Below, one piece after another: positions 60,557-64,000 of a DNA stretch of 64,000 nucleotides. The notes beneath the pieces are model-generated. The model was not told where the DNA came from, did no database searches, and worked only from the letters and a program-made list of their open reading frames with translations. Position 1 is the stretch's first letter, and every line of letters starts with the position of its first letter. The stretch is taken from contig JACMPC010000204.1 of the NCBI GenBank assembly GCA_014377705.1, positions 1 through 64,000 of the forward strand, given 5' to 3'. Source of the DNA: Dermatophilaceae bacterium (GTDB lineage: Bacteria; Actinomycetota; Actinomycetes; Actinomycetales; Dermatophilaceae). Position numbers and translations under genes: made by a program.

Positions 60557-61330
60557 CTAGGGGTCGTGGTGGCCGGGGCGCAGCCCGGCCGGGGACAGGG
60601 CGCCAATGGTCGCGGCGGCCGCCATGGCCGTGTCCGCGCAGCAGTCAAGCGTGGTGAGCGCCACCCGGCGCTTCTCGGCGACCGCGCCGGTCAGGACCTG
60701 TGACTGGGCCTCGTCGCTAAGACCGATCCTGGTGGCCACGCTGACCAGGGCAGCCATCGTGATGATGGTGGTCGCCCGCGACGGCAGTCCGTCCGGGAGG
60801 CCCCACTGGCCGAGGCTGAGTCCGTCGGCCATGGCGCGGAACGGGCTGCCGGACCAGGGCCTGGCGTCGAGCGACTCGATCGCCGAGGTGTGCTCCGCCA
60901 GATCGCGGCGGAACCCCCGTTCGATCTCGCTCAGGGATAGCGCCTCCAGGGCATGTGCCGGGACCGGGTCGCAGTCGTATGCCGTCCAGCTCACGCTGGT
61001 TCCCTGGTCGTCAGCCGGGCCGAAGCGGCCGATCGTCGGAACCAGGGCCCCCCCGATGCCGGGCACGTAGACGCACTCGCCCGCGTCGGTGGCGGCTGCG
61101 ACGAGATCGGCGGACCCGCGCGGCACACCTAAGAGGTTCCCCGGCCGGGGAAGAGCCACCAGGACCGCCCGCTCGCCCAGCCCGAGCCAGAGGGCGAGGT
61201 GGCCGAGATCGCCGGCGACGTGGTCCAGATCGGGGTGCGCAGCGGTGATGGCCTCCTGAACGGTCAGGCGGCCGGAATACGCTGCCGTCGCCCAGAGGCA
61301 GAGCCGGACGCTCACGGGAAGAACGGACAT
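60557..61330 (-). CDS. Conserved hypothetical protein
   Basis: 258-aa ORF MSVLPVSVRLCLWATAAYSGRLTVQEAITAAHPDLDHVAGDLGHLALWLGLGERAVLVALPRPG. Confidence 0.75.
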   Translation of the reverse strand: MSVLPVSVRLCLWATAAYSGRLTVQEAITAAHPDLDHVAGDLGHLALWLGLGERAVLVALPRPGNLLGVPRGSADLVAAATDAGECVYVPGIGGALVPTIGRFGPADDQGTSVSWTAYDCDPVPAHALEALSLSEIERGFRRDLAEHTSAIESLDARPWSGSPFRAMADGLSLGQWGLPDGLPSRATTIITMAALVSVATRIGLSDEAQSQVLTGAVAEKRRVALTTLDCCADTAMAAAATIGALSPAGLRPGHHDP

Positions 61331-61389
61331 CTGCTCAGCGTAGGTGCCGCGAACCACGCTCGTCAGGGTGTGGCCTAGGGTCAGGGATC

Positions 61390-62214
61390 ATGAGCGACGT
61401 CCTCGAATTCGCCAGCGTGAGCGTGGTCCGCGGTGACAACACCCTGCTGGATGACATCACCTGGGAGGTGGAGGAGGGCCAGCGCTGGGTCATCCTCGGA
61501 CCGAACGGGGCCGGCAAGACCACCCTGCTGCAGCTTGCGGCCGGCCGGATCCATCCCACCACGGGGGTCGCCGGCATCCTCGGCGAGGTTCTGGGCGCGG
61601 TCGACGTGTTCGAGCTTCGCCCCCGGATCGGCCTGTCCAGTGCTGCGATGGCCGAGCGGCTGCCGCCGGACGAGCTGGTCAGGGATGTCGTGGTCACGGC
61701 GTCCTACGGCATCGTGGGTCGCTGGCGCGAGAGCTACGACGCGCTCGACCATGACCGTGCCGCCGACCTGCTCAAGGCCCTCGGGGTGTCCCACCTAGGC
61801 GACCGGACCTTCGGCACCCTGAGCGAGGGCGAACGCAAACGGGTGCAGATCGCGCGGGCGCTGATGACGGACCCCGAGCTGATGCTGCTCGACGAGCCGG
61901 CCGCAGGCCTCGATCTGGGCGGCCGTGAGGACCTGGTGGCCAGGCTCGCCGCGCTGGCCGCGGATATCGAGGCCCCGGCCCTGGTCCTGGTGACGCATCA
62001 TGTCGAGGAGATCCCCCCGTCTTTCACGGACGTGCTGCTGATGCGCGAGGGTCGTATCGTCGCCGCCGGGCCGGTCGAGCTGGTGCTGACAGCCGCGAAC
62101 CTGTCCGAGACGTTCGGCCTCCCGCTGGTGGTCGAGCGGCACGGGAATCGCTGGTCCGCACGGGCCGCACAAGTGCCTCCGGCGCAGTACGGTATTGGTT
62201 CACCGAGCACCTGA
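61390..62214 (+). CDS. ABC transporter ATP-binding protein (stand-alone)
   Basis: VILGPNGAGKTTLLQLAAG, LSEGERKRVQIARALMTDPELMLLDEPAAGLD. Confidence 0.92.
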   Translation: MSDVLEFASVSVVRGDNTLLDDITWEVEEGQRWVILGPNGAGKTTLLQLAAGRIHPTTGVAGILGEVLGAVDVFELRPRIGLSSAAMAERLPPDELVRDVVVTASYGIVGRWRESYDALDHDRAADLLKALGVSHLGDRTFGTLSEGERKRVQIARALMTDPELMLLDEPAAGLDLGGREDLVARLAALAADIEAPALVLVTHHVEEIPPSFTDVLLMREGRIVAAGPVELVLTAANLSETFGLPLVVERHGNRWSARAAQVPPAQYGIGSPST

Positions 62215-62224
62215 CGGGAGCCGC

Positions 62225-62692
62225 ATGTCCTTCTTCAGCGATAACGCATGGCTGGTGTGGCTGGGCCTGGCCCTGGTGCTGGCCGCGGTCGAGGCGGCCA
62301 GCGTGGACTTCGTCTTCTCGATGCTGGCCGGCGGAGCCGCGGCGGCGGCCATCGCGGCCGCGCTCGGGGCCCCCTTCGCGGTGCAGGTGATTATCGCGTG
62401 CCTGGTGGCCGGCGCGTTGCTGGCGTTGGTCCGTCCCCTTGCCAAGCGCTACTTCGCTGTGCCCGAGGGCACCGGCGGCATCGGTGCGGGCGCTCAGGTC
62501 GGTCGCCTGGCGCAGGTGCTGGAGACAGTCACCGACCATGACGGACGTGTCAAGCTTGGCGGCGAGACCTGGTCGGCCCGCACTGTCCCGGACGCCGACG
62601 TATGCCTGCCCGGACATGAGGTCCGGGTAGTGTCCATCGAGGGGGCCACCGTGATCGTGAGCAACGTCGCGGCTGGCCGGGAATCGGAGTAG
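62225..62692 (+). CDS. NfeD family protein
   Basis: TM-rich N-terminus with C-terminal OB-like domain (GRVKLGGETWSARTVPDADVCLPGHEVRVVSIEGATVIV). Confidence 0.88.
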   Translation: MSFFSDNAWLVWLGLALVLAAVEAASVDFVFSMLAGGAAAAAIAAALGAPFAVQVIIACLVAGALLALVRPLAKRYFAVPEGTGGIGAGAQVGRLAQVLETVTDHDGRVKLGGETWSARTVPDADVCLPGHEVRVVSIEGATVIVSNVAAGRESE

Positions 62693-62695
62693 GTC

Positions 62696-63847
62696 GTGGG
62701 TTCAGTAAACGCAGCGCTTGTCGTACTGCTGCTGCTCGTCATCTTTGCCGTCATCGTCATTGTCCGGACCGTCAAGATCGTGCCTCAGCAGGTCTCGCTC
62801 ATCATCGAGAGGCTCGGTAAGTTCTCGCGGACCCTCGAGGGCGGCCTGCACTTCCTGGTACCTTTCGTCGACAAGGTTCGGGCCAGCGTCGACCTGCGAG
62901 AGCAGGTCGTGTCGTTCACGCCGCAGCCGGTGATCACCTCGGACAACCTCGTGGTCAACATCGACACGGTCATCTACTACTCGGTCATCGACTCCAAGTC
63001 GGCGGTGTACGAGATCGCCAACTTCATCCAGGGCATCGAGCAGCTGACAGTCACCACGTTGCGCAACGTCATCGGCTCTCTCGACCTGGAGCAGACCCTG
63101 ACCAGCCGCGACAACATCAACGCCCAGCTGCGCGGGGTTCTGGACGAGGCCACCGGCAAATGGGGCATACGGGTGAACCGGGTCGAGCTCAAGGCCATCG
63201 ACCCGCCGCGCTCGGTGCAGGACTCGATGGAGAAGCAGATGCGCGCCGAGCGTGACCGTCGCGCGACCATCCTCACCGCGGAAGGTATCAAGCAGTCGGC
63301 CATCCTGACCGCCGAAGGCGACAAGCAGAGCCAGATCCTTCGTGCGGAGGGCTCAGCCCAGGCACGCATCCTCGAAGCCCAGGGTCAGTCCAGGGCGATC
63401 ACCCAGGTGTTCGAGGCCATCCACCGCGGGAAGCCGGATCAGAAGCTCCTCGCCTACCAGTACCTCCAGATCCTGCCGCAGCTCGCCCGCGGGGACTCCA
63501 ACAAGATGTGGATCATCCCCAGCGAGCTCACGGATGCCCTGAAGGGGATCGGCAGTGCCCTCGGTGGCCGGGACCTTGAGGACCCGGGCGACAAGTGGGT
63601 GGACACCGGCGAGGTCATGCCCAATGCCTTTGACGAGACCACCCTGGAGGACCCGGTCAAGGCCCTGGCCGAAGCGCGTGGTCAGGCAGCCGGCGCGACA
63701 GCGGAGGCCGAGAGCCACGCGACCGCGAGCGAGCGCCGGGCCCGGCCGTACGGCCGCCCGGCAGCGGACTCCCTGGAGGACCAGGCAAACGCCCTGCACG
63801 ACTCCGAGCTCGACGAGGAACAGGGCCCGCCGGCGCAGGGTCGCTAG
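62696..63847 (+). CDS. SPFH/band-7 family protein (stomatin/QmcA-like)
   Basis: VKIVPQQVSLIIERLGKFSRTLEGGLHFLVPFVDKVRASVDLREQVVSF; LRNVIGSLDLEQTLTSRDNINAQLRGVLDEATGKWGIRVNRVELKAI. Confidence 0.93.
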   Translation: MGSVNAALVVLLLLVIFAVIVIVRTVKIVPQQVSLIIERLGKFSRTLEGGLHFLVPFVDKVRASVDLREQVVSFTPQPVITSDNLVVNIDTVIYYSVIDSKSAVYEIANFIQGIEQLTVTTLRNVIGSLDLEQTLTSRDNINAQLRGVLDEATGKWGIRVNRVELKAIDPPRSVQDSMEKQMRAERDRRATILTAEGIKQSAILTAEGDKQSQILRAEGSAQARILEAQGQSRAITQVFEAIHRGKPDQKLLAYQYLQILPQLARGDSNKMWIIPSELTDALKGIGSALGGRDLEDPGDKWVDTGEVMPNAFDETTLEDPVKALAEARGQAAGATAEAESHATASERRARPYGRPAADSLEDQANALHDSELDEEQGPPAQGR

Positions 63848-63941
63848 CTGTTCGCAGCCCTGCGGTTCCCGAACCTCTGTGGCTCCGGCCATCGGGTACC
63901 CGCACCATCGGGCACCCGGTCACCCTCGCTAGGGTGGCCGG

Positions 63942-64000
63942 GTGCCCTGGTATGAAGTCCTTGCGTTGCTGGCGGCGGGAATGGCTGCGGGGACCATCAA
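63942..64000 (+). CDS. Start of a possible TauE/SafE-type membrane protein, truncated by window edge
   Basis: MPWYEVLALLAAGMAAGTI from GTG; hydrophobic start resembling TauE/SafE N-termini. Confidence 0.4.
   Translation, partial: MPWYEVLALLAAGMAAGTI

Overview
High-GC actinobacterial chromosomal segment, about 50 genes, densely packed. Gene content resembles Intrasporangiaceae or Tetrasphaera-like organisms, but taxonomy is inference. It opens with the 3' end of an ISAs1-family transposase next to a decayed ABM-domain gene. Recognisable modules: divergent phosphatases with a 10-bp direct-repeat array; a three-gene ATGA-coupled operon with a BREX BrxC/D (DUF2791)-like ATPase; DhaK-DhaL-DhaM/HPr/EI; an RCK potassium-channel-like protein with a TVGPGD filter, in frame with a lipoprotein; a hydrolase-TM-ABC ATPase fusion plus permease; ALDH+DUF779; an arginine deiminase operon with acVLRF1 and a cDPGS-like GTPase; a cytidine deaminase-ASCH fusion; RecQ; ABC-F; a MazF/RHH toxin-antitoxin pair; PPK2; SURF1; FabG/FabI; a Mur-ligase/TPR protein; cyanophycin synthetase (apparent ATC start, His-rich repeat tail) and cyanophycinase; SerB; GlgC/GlgA; NfeD/SPFH. 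Several decayed loci are visible, the clearest being a collapsed REC-REC-GGDEF-EAL gene. The best candidate for an undescribed system is the BrxC/D-like ATPase operon at 11032-14140. No CRISPR array, rRNA or convincing tRNA was seen. All calls are by eye; no database search was run.
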